64,000 bases of DNA from Echinococcus granulosus (GCF_000524195.1 NW_020170435.1:93627-157626), one strand, 5' to 3'; positions 1 to 12,700 are shown, counted from the first letter of the stretch. Notes: a model not told the origin generated them from the sequence alone. Numbers and translations are program-made.

Positions 1-2054
1 CATGAGCAGTCTACTGCCACCGAATGTGGCATGCATAATTCAAACAGGAATTCGGAGTGTTAGCACTCAACCGAACCTTCACATTACACTACAACATGAG
101 GTGTGGTAACTTCCCTACTCACCAGTGGTGCAAAAGCATCCAGGGATGTCGGAAACGGTGTCATTCAGTCTGTGAATTGCCGTTTTTGGTGAGCAAATGA
201 CCCGTTTATTGGCGGACGAAAGTGAGCTGAGCGTGTAGACATTCCCATTAATAATGCAGTGGAAACTAGTGAGTCTTGAGTGGAGTCAACGCTTCCGTCG
301 CTTTGTTCCGCAAGTATGAACAGCTAATTTCAGAGTCCGTTCAACAACTTCACATTACGCAGCACTTGCATGAAGCCCTGGAAAGGGAGAGGTAAAAGTG
401 AAGTAAAAAAGTGTAAAGTTGCATTGAGGAAGAGATATTGAGTAGTTGGTTTTTAAGGCTTTGCTTAGAGGCCTACAGTGCTATGGATGGGTACTGGCTC
501 ACGAAACACCTCCCATGTGAAATACCGACACGGAGTGGCTAGCATTTGGACCACAGGAAGTGTACAACCTTCAAGATCCAATCCATTCACATTGAGGAGA
601 CAAATGACTGAGGATGGAATCCAGCCTCTACTTAGCTGGACAGGAAGGTAGTGGAGGTCTTTGTATCACTGCATTTTGGGTGAATCCCCAAGTGCCCATC
701 TGAACTGCTAGAGTCGATGCAGACAGACATATGTCAGACAGAGAGAGAAAGACAGATGCGTATGGACTCCACACATTAACACGACTCCAAAAGACACTCA
801 AAGGCTTTCCAATCTGGCGATCTAGCAAACTTGTTGCCCTCCATTTAGCCTAAAATACGGTACACAGCTATTCGACGACAACCCGTGTTTGAGAGTCGAT
901 TGGGAAATCCACATGCCTAACATATTTGAGGTATATATGAGGCGAAATGGGGACAGTGGAGGATGCATCCGTAAATCACCCTAAAATCGTGCCTCATAAC
1001 TTTCCTATGTGTGGAGGACAAAAGTTGAAAGAAATCAAACAAGGCTCTCCTTATCGCTTTCCACTCTTCCCTTTCGAACTCTACCGTGTCACTTGGTCCC
1101 TCATTTTGTAGGATTATTCACCACTCGTCCTTTGCAATAAAGGGAGGCGTTGACACTTGTGATGCCACATCCTACATGCGGGTGGACTCGCGTGTGTCAA
1201 AGTAGGCCTATTTGAGCGTCATTCTCTCAGTAGAGTGGCCTTTGATGTGCCTCTACAACCACCGTCCTTTCATCTCCACCCACCACACACACACCACGTG
1301 TCCTTTCAACGCGTCCACTCTATGCATCCAGTACTTGTTGTGGAGCACCTCCGAAAGGAGGCGTTTGTGGTGACAAACAGCACGACACAGAGTCAACCGG
1401 TTCTACTAATCAGTTATCCAACATTCAGCATCCAGTATGCAACATATAGATGCATCATCATCAGACGGACGTCCCCCTCCTGACACTCGTCACCAACTAC
1501 GTGCCACATTCATGTGGCACGGAATTGACGCCAGTGTGTCATGCAGCAGTGAAGTCGGTCACTCAATGCTTGAGCAATGATGATAATGGTTGTTTAATGA
1601 CACGTTCAGTGGAGAGGCGAGTAAGTGGCAAGATGAAAGGCAGAAAGCCATGTCAGAGCACTTCACTCATGCCTTGTATTTGACAGATATCAGCAAACTT
1701 GAAGGACTGCCACATTCCTCATCACTTCTTCATCTCCTCACTTCTTGCCCTCCTTAGTCCTTAATACGACCTTATGTGCAGTTTTGACTCCTAACTGACT
1801 CTCTTGCGATAAGAGGTGGCTTGACATGGGTGTTGGAACTTACAACGAACGAGCGTATTAACATTAATATCCAATCAATTCCCTCTCTGCTCATCTAACT
1901 CATCCACTTGCTACAGGCCGAAGAGAAGGTCACGTACCAGTCGACCATCTATTGACTCGATCCAATTTCCGTCTCCATCTCCCCTCCTTTTCTTCACCTT
2001 GCCCCTCCCCTTCCTCTTGATAGTGCTGTTGGAAATCAACTGGAATAATACACT
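1..2054. other. Intergenic spacer, no gene recognised
   Basis: About 2 kb of mixed-composition DNA. Short open frames on both strands have no recognisable domain, no convincing splice signals and no shared reading bias. I see nothing supportable here beyond C/A-rich stretches near 1255-1300. Confidence 0.5.
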
Positions 2055-2425
2055 CTCAAGTGGTGAGAGTGAATGAGTGGGTAAATGCGAAGTTGGCAGG
2101 TCACCGCTGCATCACTCTCTTCGTACTGCCTCGAAACTTACTTGTGACCAGACTGTGGGGAGCACACTTTGTTTGGAATTGTAAAGGATACTGCCCTAAT
2201 CGCTCTCGCACGCCTCCACTTCCACTGCCATTCTCCGTATTCGCCACATACTTTTGTTATCATCAAGTGATAATTGCCACCTCTTTGTGGTACCATCTTC
2301 ACAAATACACACGATCTCTTAGTAAAACAGGCAAATGAAGTTAGAAAAAACAACGTGAGGTAGGAGCTTCGATGAATACAGGTGGACTTTTTCTTGGCTT
2401 CTGCTACGAAAATAACTTCTTGCAC
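2055..2425 (+). repeat. Dispersed repeat, copy A (inverted partner at 4935-5165)
   Basis: The segment from about 2070 to 2340 matches the reverse complement of 4965-5160 at roughly 80% by eye. Shared blocks include GAGTGGGT, GAAGTTGGC, AGGTCACCGCT, TCACTCTCTTCGTAC, GTGACCAGACTGTG and CGATCTCTTAGTAAAACAGG, in the same order. Copy A carries about 107 extra bases between the blocks ending CCCTAAT and starting CGATCTC; copy B lacks them. Weaker similarity seems to continue past GAAGTT to about 2380. There is no coding signature. It is a mobile-element relic or one arm of a large inverted repeat. Confidence 0.7.
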
Positions 2426-4934
2426 TTTATATTATCCTCCTATTCCGGTCACAAATTTCACCTCATCTGCCATCGAACTTCTCAAACTTTGATGCGTTCT
2501 TCCCTCTGGCCACCAAATTTGTCTTTTCAAGCTCTCCCCTCCTCAGTCATGCTACATCTCTCCAAATGGGCCAATCATGTGGCTTTGGTAAACTAAATTT
2601 TCCCTCAAGACTAAAAAACTCGACCGCATTCCTAGACGTAAGTTTAAAACCAGCTTAGATGATGCTCGACCGGACCTAAGGCTACCGTTTGCCTGTCAAA
2701 GCGTAACTTCTGCGCCTAGGCCCTTTTCCTTTCCATTCTACCCTCTGAAAAATAAATTATTTCGAAGTTGTCTTAACTATAAAAATGAAATGAAAAGTTT
2801 TTCACTCTATAGGAAGGGATTGTTTCTTCGAGTTCCATTAACTTACCTTTGTACTACTCACAATGCACATCAAAGAGGTGTTGCAATAAAAGGGAGCTTA
2901 TTCTTTTCCTACTAGCTTAATTTAAATGCAAAAGGAAGCAGTATTGTTGTTTTCATTTACTCAATATCAGGATTAAATGCTCAACCGCAGTGGACGGTTG
3001 AAAGATTCGCGTGACCGACGATCTAGGATCGCAGTGATTTCTTAGTCCACAGCGCCATGGACACTTCTGTGACCATTCCGCTTTCGTGTGAAATATCGGT
3101 TCATGGCAGCAATTTGCCGTGAAGGTAAAGAATTGAAAAAGATTAATAATTAGAGAAACCATTGAATAAAATCATTTACTGCTTGTTTCGTCCGTGGTAG
3201 AGCGTGATGGAGATCTCTCGAATGGTTCATTCATGGATCTTAATTCAGATATATAGGAATTTGGAAAACACTGGGTTAAGTTAAAATACACTAAATTGTG
3301 TGGAGCAAGTCAAAGCCTTTGCGGACTCCAGATGTCTTTGGTAATTTCGTATGTCCCGATTTGACTTGAACGATCGTTCTGAAACTTATTGTGCTACTGA
3401 TGCGATGGAATAAGTAGTGTTTGATTAAGAAACGCAAACACCTTTTCTTAAAAGATTTTTTGAGAAAAAATTGCTCATTTGTTGTTGCACAAAAAAGTCG
3501 ATTTTTTTGGGATTGGGTCTTTTGAGAGCTGAGGGGTCAAATCACTTGGTACCATAAGGTACAGGTGTCCAATCCACCTTGGATGCATTCGTTTTTTACA
3601 TTAATTGCCTTTTTTACTTTAAAAGGGAACTTTTTTGGGTGAATGGCACTCTTCTTACCTCTGCTGAGTCCTCTCAGAGCCAGAAATGAAGTGAAGAGCT
3701 ACGTAATTGAAATCCGTTAATGAAAACACAGGAAGGGTTTATCGCCTCGAGCCCCATGCTACCCCCGAAGGGGTATGCTAGTAAGACTGTGAGTCGGGGT
3801 AGAAGTATAAGCCCTGACGACTAATGAACCCCACGGCTCCTATTCGTCATTGAGCCTTACAGGAGAGCTTGCCTCTTTTAGGAGGATACACTAAGGATCA
3901 GGCGGTGTTTCTGAGTGTCCCATCGTTTGAAGGACACATATCCTTTCTACAAAGAGACTAACTTGGAAGATTAAGGACTGTATCTCGTACTACACGCATT
4001 ATCATGCGGCTGATGGTTCACGATAAAAAAGTTGCTTCAAGGGTAGATTGGTAGATGGAGGAGGGAAAGCATTCCACCGCACTCAATGCTGGAGGCTTGA
4101 CCCTTGTGGGTGGTCAATTTCTACTGATCCGCTCAGTCTACAGCAGCCGTCTCCTCCCTCTGTATGGTGGTTAGTTAACATTCACTGCTGCTTCTGCCCC
4201 TCCAAGACGTGAAACGGCCTACCAAATAGAGAGAAAAGTTTTGCAACTATGTCAATGGTCAAGTAACCATGAAAACGGGGTATTGCGTAGTATAAACTAC
4301 GGAAATGGAGGGTCCCGCATAGATGAGTATGAACTTAAACAATAAAGAACAAAAGGCTAGTTTGAAGTAGAAGATCCATAATTTTCCCCTTTTGACTGTT
4401 CAAAGACTAGAAAGGGTCAACAATAACTTTTACCAACCTTGTCTTATCACCGAAAACCTAAAATCCACTTCAAGTAAATTTTGTAAAAAAAGGTATATTA
4501 AAGCAAAAATGACGGGTTCGCAAGAACAAAACGAAGACAATGGATTTGTCTATTGCAATACAATCAAGGCGCCACCTCACAGACCTTCGGCCCCATTTTG
4601 CCTCGGAGATTTAGGAATCGCGTAAAAAAGGAGGAGAATATAAACCAATTAATCTAACTTTTCCGAAATGGGAAGAATTTTTCTCGTGTGTGGTTGGATG
4701 AAATTAGGATCTTGAATAATAGCTTCTTAATGGAATTTTGGAGACTGTAAAAGCAAAGTTTGGGTGAAAATTGGGATGGGAAACACCAATGTGACAAGAA
4801 GAGTGGAAAAATGGAAGACATTCCGTCCACTGATATAAATAAGGGAGAAAATAAATGTTGAATTTGTACTTTAATAACACAAATTCAATTTATGTAAAAA
4901 GTCTCTGCTCCTGGAAATTAATAAAGGTTTACAC
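2426..4934. other. Spacer between the inverted repeat copies
   Basis: About 2.5 kb with no ORF resembling a transposase or any other gene. A short GC-richer patch at about 3740-3890 contains a small hairpin (CCCCGAAGGGG) but no identifiable RNA family. The rest is AT-rich and unremarkable. Confidence 0.45.
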
Positions 4935-5165
4935 ATGGCAATCAACGCTTCGATTTCACTTTGTCTGCCCAACTTCACTGCCTGTTTTACTAAGAGATCG
5001 TGCATAAGGCAGTATCTTTTCCAATTCCGAATAAAGTGTACTTCTCACAGTCTGGTCACGGGTAATTTTCGAGGTGGTACGAAGAGAGTGACGTAGCGGT
5101 GACCTACGAGTTTATTGCCAACTTCTCATTCACCCACTCAATCAGTCGAGACTGTGCTGTACTGA
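4935..5165 (-). repeat. Dispersed repeat, copy B (inverted relative to copy A)
   Basis: Read on the minus strand, this aligns with 2060-2380. It lacks the ~107-nt internal block of copy A and carries an 11-nt insertion after GAAGTTGGC. The two copies are about 2.6 kb apart in opposite orientation, so they could be terminal inverted repeats of a decayed element or two independent insertions. Confidence 0.7.
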
Positions 5166-5505
5166 CTGTTTCTCAACAACTCAACCGAGGGAGAGTGAGA
5201 GGTAAGAGAAAGAAATTGAGAGAGAGGAGGATTAAGAGGGTAAGGAAGATATCGCAGGCTTTGTCGTACATCCTTAAAAGTTGTCGGGTTGCATCAAGTA
5301 GATAGATATGCAGCAAGCAGGTGACTTGCCATCTAGTGTAGAGCTAGTGGACCAAATAAACACACACACAAAGCAGTGGCAGCACTATGAAGATAAAGTT
5401 ATGCATTTCTTAGAAATGTGGGTTAAATTGCAATGTACTAAGTGTGGGTCACTTTGGGTGAGTAGAGAGGGAGTTGTTTAAAGGCGACTATTAACACACT
5501 CGTTT

Positions 5506-5605
5506 NNNNNNNNNNNNNNNNNNNNNNNNNNNNNNNNNNNNNNNNNNNNNNNNNNNNNNNNNNNNNNNNNNNNNNNNNNNNNNNNNNNNNNNNNNNNNNN
5601 NNNNN
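5506..5605. other. Assembly gap (100 N)
   Basis: Exactly 100 undetermined bases, the usual placeholder length for a gap of unknown size. The right flank at about 5690-5835 is rich in diverged GGAT/GGATGGAT units, so an unassembled repeat is plausible. Confidence 0.99.
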
Positions 5606-7287
5606 CATTTGGGCTGGTACAAGCTAGGGCAGCATGCTCTGCAGAGGCATCTGTTCCTATGCCTCACGAATGTGTGATTTGAAAAGCACAAACTAGACAG
5701 GAAGGTGGTTGGATCATTGGATGGATGTACCCAGGAAGAATGGATAGATTGGTGGATACAGGATGACTGCAGGGCTGGATACAAGATGGATGTATAGAGG
5801 AGATATGCAGGATAGAAAGGATGGATGGAAGGGGCATGAATGCGGGTTGGTTTCGTCTTGGGTAAGGAATGGGCCCTTCAGTATGACATCCTTTGTTGTC
5901 TTACTGAAGCTGATGTGAAGAGCAGTTTGTCATCTTGGATTCACATCACTGTTCTCTGCCTTTCTGTGCTGTGGCTTAAGCCACTCTCTGTTCCCCATGT
6001 ATCTGAGGTTGGCTTGGTCCCCCCTTACCGGAAATTTCTTGCTCTGGTGAATGCACGCATCACCTTACCATTGCTTTGCCATCTTGACCGTGGTTTGAGG
6101 TCTGGTCTGGCTCAAGCACGATGTGGACACAAATTATCCTTCCCCTGTGTTTTCTAGCGTCATAGAAGGATTTCACCTTATCAATAAACCTCTGAGGTTG
6201 CTTTATCTGGCCTACCATGCACAACTACTATCCAAATATTTGCAAATCAACCAGCAACCACATTTTAACCATCCACTTGATTCTACTTTTATGAAACTAG
6301 GTCCTTTTTTATCCTACTGCGCAGTTGTTAGTTCGCCATTGTTCCGCCCTTTTACTTGTGTTTATAGTAAAAGGTGCGGCCTATCTCGGTTTTTTATCAT
6401 TGCAACTAAAGCAACTTTGAACAACTCAACAAGTTAATAAAAAAAAAATTTTCCTTTTGCCTTTCTTCGACACTTGATAAACCTTATGATCTGATTGTGA
6501 TAGTGTTGTAATACCCTTTCTTCATATTCCGAATGTCTCTTTTAGTAGTGACAGATGAAGTACAAGCATTTACTTCTGGCAGCGACTTATTTTTTACCTC
6601 ATCGAAATCTCTTAACTAGGGCATTAGATCTAAGGAGGTCGGAGGTAAAGTAGGCTGCACTCTTACAACAGCCACACATCCCTTCCTCACACCGGAAGGA
6701 AGCATTTCCTTCATAGCGTGACTGCATTATTACGAGTCGCGATTTCAGGAGGTTCTTGGCGGTCTACAGCGATAACCAAATGAGCGCGTGGCGTTTAATT
6801 AACTCGACTCACTTTTTCATTTTAGAAAGAAAGAAGGAAGGAAAGGAAGAAGGACGAGAGAGAAATCACATCAAGCGCCTAAATCAAATAATATAAACTT
6901 GAATATTGTTCTGTTGATGAATCCTTTCTTAAACCAGATTTATTCGTCTGCACTCGTGTCTGGCGCCGTTTTTATTTACCCGATTTAAACAAGAGGCGGT
7001 AAAAAAGAAATCCACATTTTAGCACCCTTTTGTTTAGTGAGTCTAACTAGACACAGGTTCCTTTCCCACTTTTTTTCTAAATTTTTAGTGTCTCGAGGCA
7101 AAAGACAATTTGCTGTCTCCCTTTCCCCCTCGGGTAATTTTCGGCTGTCTGGTTTGCATTAAATCATGCGACAGTGTGATGTTAGGAAAAGTTTTGGCAG
7201 TCTTATGGCGAATTGTGATGCGATTAAGGAGAATGTGAATGGGACGTTAGTCCCATACTCTTTTACCGCGCAAAGCAAATTAATCAG
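5606..7287. other. Spacer with diverged GGAT repeats and a purine tract
   Basis: 5690-5835 holds scattered GGATGGAT-like units. An open frame at 5840-6157 (+, 105 codons from ATG) has no recognisable domain and starts inside the repeat-rich DNA, so I do not call it a gene. A GA-rich tract lies at 6826-6862. Confidence 0.4.
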
Positions 7288-7617
7288 TTAACAGTTCAAC
7301 AGAGATGAATTTTTAATAAAGGTGGAATGAATTGGTGGACTTTTGACGCTGCTGCCATCTGACAGCATATGATGTGTAGGTGTGGTCCATTTGCTCAGCT
7401 TTTGAGAATCTCTCTTCCCAATCGACATCGGCAGAAATGAACTGTCTGTGACCAATCTCTCTTGCAGCGATCCCTCACCCAAGTCAAGCTGTTTGTTTAA
7501 ACTACCTGTTTCTGGGAGAGGCACACTTGACAACTCCGATCCCACATTCATGGCACCCCACGAGCCATCTCGCGCATTTATTTCTAACCCTTCAATGTCT
7601 TCTAAGCGGCTTTTCAT
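7288..7617 (-). CDS. Hypothetical ORF, 109 codons
   Basis: A minus-strand open frame from an ATG to TAA encodes a Ser-, Glu- and Leu-rich, probably disordered peptide. It has no membrane segment, signal peptide or domain I recognise. The same frame stays open upstream to about 7673. A second frame over 7615-7680 also looks protein-like and ends in TGA just at the ATG of this ORF. It could be a terminal exon of a gene whose other exons lie upstream of or around the sodium-channel gene, an independent small gene, or chance. No AATAAA is evident close downstream on this strand. Confidence 0.3.
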   Translation of the reverse strand: MKSRLEDIEGLEINARDGSWGAMNVGSELSSVPLPETGSLNKQLDLGEGSLQERLVTDSSFLPMSIGKRDSQKLSKWTTPTHHMLSDGSSVKSPPIHSTFIKNSSLLNC

Positions 7618-8056
7618 CCCTCCATGCTGTCCAGCTGTCGGCCAGTGACAATGGGGTAGCTCCAGCGACCCTTCTCAATGACTGCTGCTAGGAAGTTCTC
7701 TATTTGTAAAATGGAAAACTTGTAGCTTGCTTATCAGAATTTCCATAATTTTGTCATTTTAATGCATTGTAGCGAAAAAGGCGCTTAAATTAGGTAAGGT
7801 TTGCTATTTAATTGTTGTTTTTTTCTTTTTTGGGAAAAATGAGGCGTAATTACTGCATTTCCTGATCTCCAAACAAGGTAGTTTGAAGTTAGCAATGCTC
7901 AAAAAACAGAGGGGACTACTTTAAAACATTAATGCCTTCTTATTGTCGTCTGCCGAGAAGAATTTAAAAGGCTATATAAAAAATCACTTTGTTAACAGTA
8001 GTTATTGCGTCAGGGTAGAGGATGAAGCGTTCTTGAGGACGTGGAAGAGTAAACCG

Positions 8057-9790
8057 TCATAGAATACATTGTTTTTGATCGTTCACCTCATCATAGCTCT
8101 TATTGGGCGGTAATGTTGGATCACAGTGGTCCTTATTTAGTTGGAGAGGGGGCTCGCTAGTGTTAAGAGGTTGGGGACTCCCTGGGCCATTCGCCTTTTC
8201 AACATCCCAGAATACTAAGTAGACAAATTCAATCAACTCCACGATTATAGCGGCGGTAAGACCGATGAAGATAGAGCAGAGACCACCCACCCTTGAGATA
8301 AGAATGTAGATATCAAAGATGAGACGCTCTTCCTTATAAGTGGTCTCGTAGGAGGTACGGACAAGGCTAATGTAGGTGTAGGAGTTCTGATTCTCAAAGT
8401 CCTCAATGCGTAGATGGGACATGGAGCTATTTTGAGTCGTGTGATTGCCCTCTAGACCGATGACATTTTTGAGGTACTTCACAAGGCGTTCTCGTTCCAT
8501 CGGATCGTCGTAGTTATTGAGGAGGCGTTCAACTCGTTTAAATTTATCAGTGAAATGTTGCAATTTCTCCGGAATCGGTTCCCACGACGCGATACTAGCA
8601 CTTAGAGGGTAGGTGTAAAATGAGCAACGAGGGATGCAGATCCGCTTTCTAATAGCTGACTCTTTGATATACTTCAGATTGTGGAGGAGATTGGTGGTGC
8701 AGTTCAGACGCTTGACAATGCTCTCAAGAATGGTGGGGTCACGTGCGTCCTTTGGGAGGGCTGAGCAGTAGGGCACCTTGGTGTTCACAAGGTCGGGATT
8801 TATAGATCTTGGCCACTCGGAATTGAGACAGCCGCATTGGTTTATGGAGATATTCTGTAAAAAGCTGTCCAGACACTGATTCATGCGGTAGGAGTACTGT
8901 TTTCCCATGTCAGTGATAGGCGGAGGGTCATCTAGACAGGGAGCTGTCGGCGTTTGCAATCGAACCCATCTCTCGGTGTTGAAGGAGAGCTCGTTCATCC
9001 TCCCCGGTTGCACGTTGATTCCGTGTTTATCAATCTCGGGATAGGTGCCACTTTGATGAACAACCAGTTTAACTCCCTCGCCACGAGAAAATGTATCCAT
9101 TACAAAGTTCTTTCTACTCTCATTTATCTCCTTAGAGGAGACAAGACTGAGAAGGAGAGTTAAACGAACGGTGTCTTTCGTGGATTTATTGTCAGCAGTC
9201 TCGATGGTCCAACAATTGAAGTACTTAGGATGGGAGAATCGTTGTTTTGTAAATCCAGTGTCCTCCTCAATTCTACAGTTCTCTGCAACAATATTGACAC
9301 CATCTACAGTAACCATACAATGTGGAAACATTGTGGTCTGATGTCCGAGGCGTCTGGACTCCTCAGGCCGAAGATTTGCAAAGTAGGTGTCGGTGGAGTC
9401 TTGAAGCAGGAGACTGGCGTACTCAGGATTGCCGTTCTCAATGAAGGCTAGAGTTATGGCACTGAGTTGACGGTTAAATTCACTGGGAGTAAGGATGGAA
9501 GCCTTGGCCCAAATATGATTAGCCTCCAAGGCGAAGGGATTGTGCGCGCAAATGGTGATAGCCGGAAAATCTGTCTTGTCATCAATAAGGGTTCGTGAAT
9601 GCCAGGAGGTGCTGAAGGAGAGGAAATCTCTTGCAAGGAAACTAATGGTAATGACCAATGCTCCCGTCATAAGGACTACAAAGAGGGACCAAATTATCCG
9701 AATAAAGGGAGTTTGAGCACGTTTAATCCGTTGAACGCCTCGAATGGAAGTGAGATCACAGAAGATGGCAAATTTGCTTTGTTTCCGCAT
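8057..9790 (-). CDS. DEG/ENaC family amiloride-sensitive sodium channel subunit
   Basis: A single uninterrupted ORF of 577 aa encodes a two-transmembrane, probably trimeric cation channel of the plasma membrane. An N-terminal cytosolic segment leads into TM1 at about residues 29-52. It is followed by the family hallmark FPAITICAHNPF (about 76-87) and a Cys-rich ectodomain including CLDSFLQNISINQCGC. TM2 lies at about 500-527 (GGLCSIFIGLTAAII) and a ~50-residue cytosolic tail follows. The length is typical of the family. I start at ATG 9790; the codon before it is GTG, so the open frame is one codon longer. Two functional motifs deviate: the pre-TM1 S-x-HG motif reads SIRG, and the selectivity-filter G-x-S reads GLT. 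A splice-acceptor-like TTTTTAG lies 21 nt upstream of the ATG. Family assignment is secure; subtype and gating ligand cannot be read. Confidence 0.95.
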   Translation of the reverse strand: MRKQSKFAIFCDLTSIRGVQRIKRAQTPFIRIIWSLFVVLMTGALVITISFLARDFLSFSTSWHSRTLIDDKTDFPAITICAHNPFALEANHIWAKASILTPSEFNRQLSAITLAFIENGNPEYASLLLQDSTDTYFANLRPEESRRLGHQTTMFPHCMVTVDGVNIVAENCRIEEDTGFTKQRFSHPKYFNCWTIETADNKSTKDTVRLTLLLSLVSSKEINESRKNFVMDTFSRGEGVKLVVHQSGTYPEIDKHGINVQPGRMNELSFNTERWVRLQTPTAPCLDDPPPITDMGKQYSYRMNQCLDSFLQNISINQCGCLNSEWPRSINPDLVNTKVPYCSALPKDARDPTILESIVKRLNCTTNLLHNLKYIKESAIRKRICIPRCSFYTYPLSASIASWEPIPEKLQHFTDKFKRVERLLNNYDDPMERERLVKYLKNVIGLEGNHTTQNSSMSHLRIEDFENQNSYTYISLVRTSYETTYKEERLIFDIYILISRVGGLCSIFIGLTAAIIVELIEFVYLVFWDVEKANGPGSPQPLNTSEPPLQLNKDHCDPTLPPNKSYDEVNDQKQCIL

Positions 9791-12700
9791 CACCGATTTT
9801 GATTTTTCCGGCTAAAAATCTAAAATCGGAAAATGAAGTGCTATTTTTCGGTGATTTTTATACTCCACAACCAGGTTTTCCTTTTATGGGTGAAAAAAAT
9901 CTGTTAGATGAAGATACTATTCGAGTGAAAGGCGTTCAGGAAACCTTTTCGGTTCCTTTTTTTTGAAAAAAGGGAGGATAAAAGAGGATTGTAGGACCTT
10001 ATGTAGTTGAATAGTTCAGCATCACACCGACTGCCAAAAGGCAGCCGCGCTAAAGTGATATTACCCATTTCGGCTATTTCTTGTTTTAAACATTACCTCA
10101 TTTTGGAAGATTTTTGAATCCTGGGTTGCTTGAGCCACAAGTAATATCTCCCCCCCTCCCCACTTAATTCTTCATTCATTACATACACTTCTAAATGTTA
10201 ATTTTTGACTCCAAGTGAAGGAATTATGCACGTTACTAAGATTCAGCATCATTAACATTAGAGTTTATGGAGAAGGCCAGCCTAGAAGGAAGGAAACATT
10301 GACCTACAGTAGGAAAGCTGATCTCAGGAATATCCAATTTTCTGTATTACTTAACCAGCCTCTTCAGGAGGGCTACATACTATTTAAGGGAAAGGAACGA
10401 GGTTGCGAAAATTTGTTCCTTTTTTTACTCCTACGTCACTTAATAATTTGAAGAATCGTGGAGGCGTTTTGGGCTGACCTGAGATTAAATGCTTTTCCCA
10501 TTTCCATCCAGTCAGGAGAATTTCTCCATTGCCTACCACTTACTTTGTTCATTCCATTTGAAATCCTACCGAAGGGCAATCAAAAGCCAAAATCTTGGGC
10601 GTTAACATATTTTTTGACACACATTTCTCATGAGGGATGCTGAAGTCGTGCTGAAAGGGCGCGGGATGGGGAGAAGTAGGAGGGAGTCGCAAACAAATAA
10701 CCAACTGTTGTATTCTACGCTTAGACGACACCTCACAGTGGTTTTGTTTGTTCCCATCAAACACCCTGCACGGCACTTTGACAAAACAAAACACTTTAGG
10801 TTGGCAGGCGATTCACCGAACTCTAACTCAAAATGAGCTGCAAAATCTCTAAAGTTTCCGTAAAACGATGCAAATTATTCAAGAATTTCGTTGTGGGTAA
10901 TTGAGCTACTACTGTTGAGAATACAAAACTGAGATGAAGGAGTCAGCCAAGCTCCAATGCCCGTTAAGGTCTATTCACAGCATTGACAATGACCTCTCCT
11001 TAAAAAGGGGGAGGCTTACAGTTGATCTATCATGCAACAATTGAAGACAATAGGCCTAAAAAACTGCCAGCTTACTCTTCTTATGTCCCTCGTTGTTTGG
11101 ATTTTTTCCATGCTGATTTGTGACAAGGAGTAGCTTTGTGGTGTAACGTTTAAACACCCACCCCACCCCATCCCACCAATATCAACATTCCTGAGGTGCA
11201 AATCATTTCAAACCCGTAGGGTCTATGTCAGCTTTATGTGCGAAAGTGAGTGTAATAAGGTGAAGACACAATTGTCCACACTGAACTTTTCCGTGTTAAA
11301 AATCATGCAGTATTTACGGATGACGTCTCTCTGCTTAACAAAATCGGACCTACCTCGAAGGTGTGCAAGAATGGCTTTCATTCCTTCTTTTGGGAAACAA
11401 TTACTAGATTAAAGACTAATCATTGAGCATGAAGAATGTTTTACCCTTGTAAGATGGCTCAAGTCTAACTATTCCATGCTCTGATAAAAAATGCCTCTTC
11501 CTCGTCTTTATCGTTTATATCCCCCCTTCTCTTTTATTAAAATTTTCGGCGATTTCACCTTTTCATGGTTACAGCCTTAGTAAACCAAATATTAACAAGG
11601 AAAGTAGACAAATAGCGCTAAAAATAAAGAGGCGATTGGAACGGAGGCAGACAGGGTAGTGTTTACTTCTAAGACTTTGGGAGCAAAATGATGAATAAAA
11701 GGGGGACCTTAATCAAGTTTTCTTCTAGGTGCGAAAGGGATATAGGAGCTACTGGCAGTTATTTCTGCAAAAAATTCCCACGCGTTTTACGGAATTACGT
11801 CTTACAACAAGTAAGCCATGTCAATTTTATATAGCAAAAATATTGCCAACCCACTTCTCTTCTTTCGGAGCAGGGTTGGTGTAAATCATTTTTAGGCTAA
11901 ACAATCATTTACTCCTTCTAAAGCATGCTAAAGCTGACAGTATTATATTTGTATATTTTAATACTACATATTTGCCTTAGTGCCATCATTTTAAACTTAT
12001 TAACTGGCATCTTATCCACTTTTTAATAGTTTTTGGGCCCCTTCAAAAGAACCAATTATTTTATTAGGTAACAGGTATTATGCTTTTATATAAAGAACCC
12101 ATGTTTAACATTGTTTATTGACGTAGCGATCTTCATTAGCAGGTGTCATAAATACCGCACAATTTAAGTTTGTTGCATTCTGAAGGCATTAAGTGGTGGA
12201 TGGGGTGGGGAGCCCTACCTTAGAAAGTTATAATTGAATAGATGTAAATACACCAGGGATAGGGGTGAGTAAAATGGAATTATAGAATTGAAAATGGCAG
12301 ACTAACCTTTGTTAATAATCTTTTTGATTTACTCCATTTTCAGGAGTGAAATAGGAGGTCTGCTTATGGCTGTGGGTACTGGCAGGCACGTTAATTCTAA
12401 TTGGTCACCTTAAATTGGCCAATCTCATTAATCCTCACTCCAACTATCTCCATCCTCCTCCCTCTCCCTCCCTCGCTGTTATTAGCATTTGGCCTGTATT
12501 TAAATAAGTAGCAAGGTATGTATTTTCCAGATTTCTTGCATGCCTTTGGACGATTGATACCTCGACCAAATTTAACCCTGTCTAAGTGGAATTTTTATGT
12601 TTCCTATAAGAATAAACTTGTTTTAACCGATTTAGGAAATTTACCAAATATTCAGATAAATTTCCCGTAACTACGTTTCCACTAAGTTGAGTCAGTTATG

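Noticed and set aside
5840..6157. 105-codon ATG frame after the first gap
   Set aside because: Starts in GGAT-repeat-rich DNA next to an assembly gap and has no domain; the following frame overlaps it in another phase.
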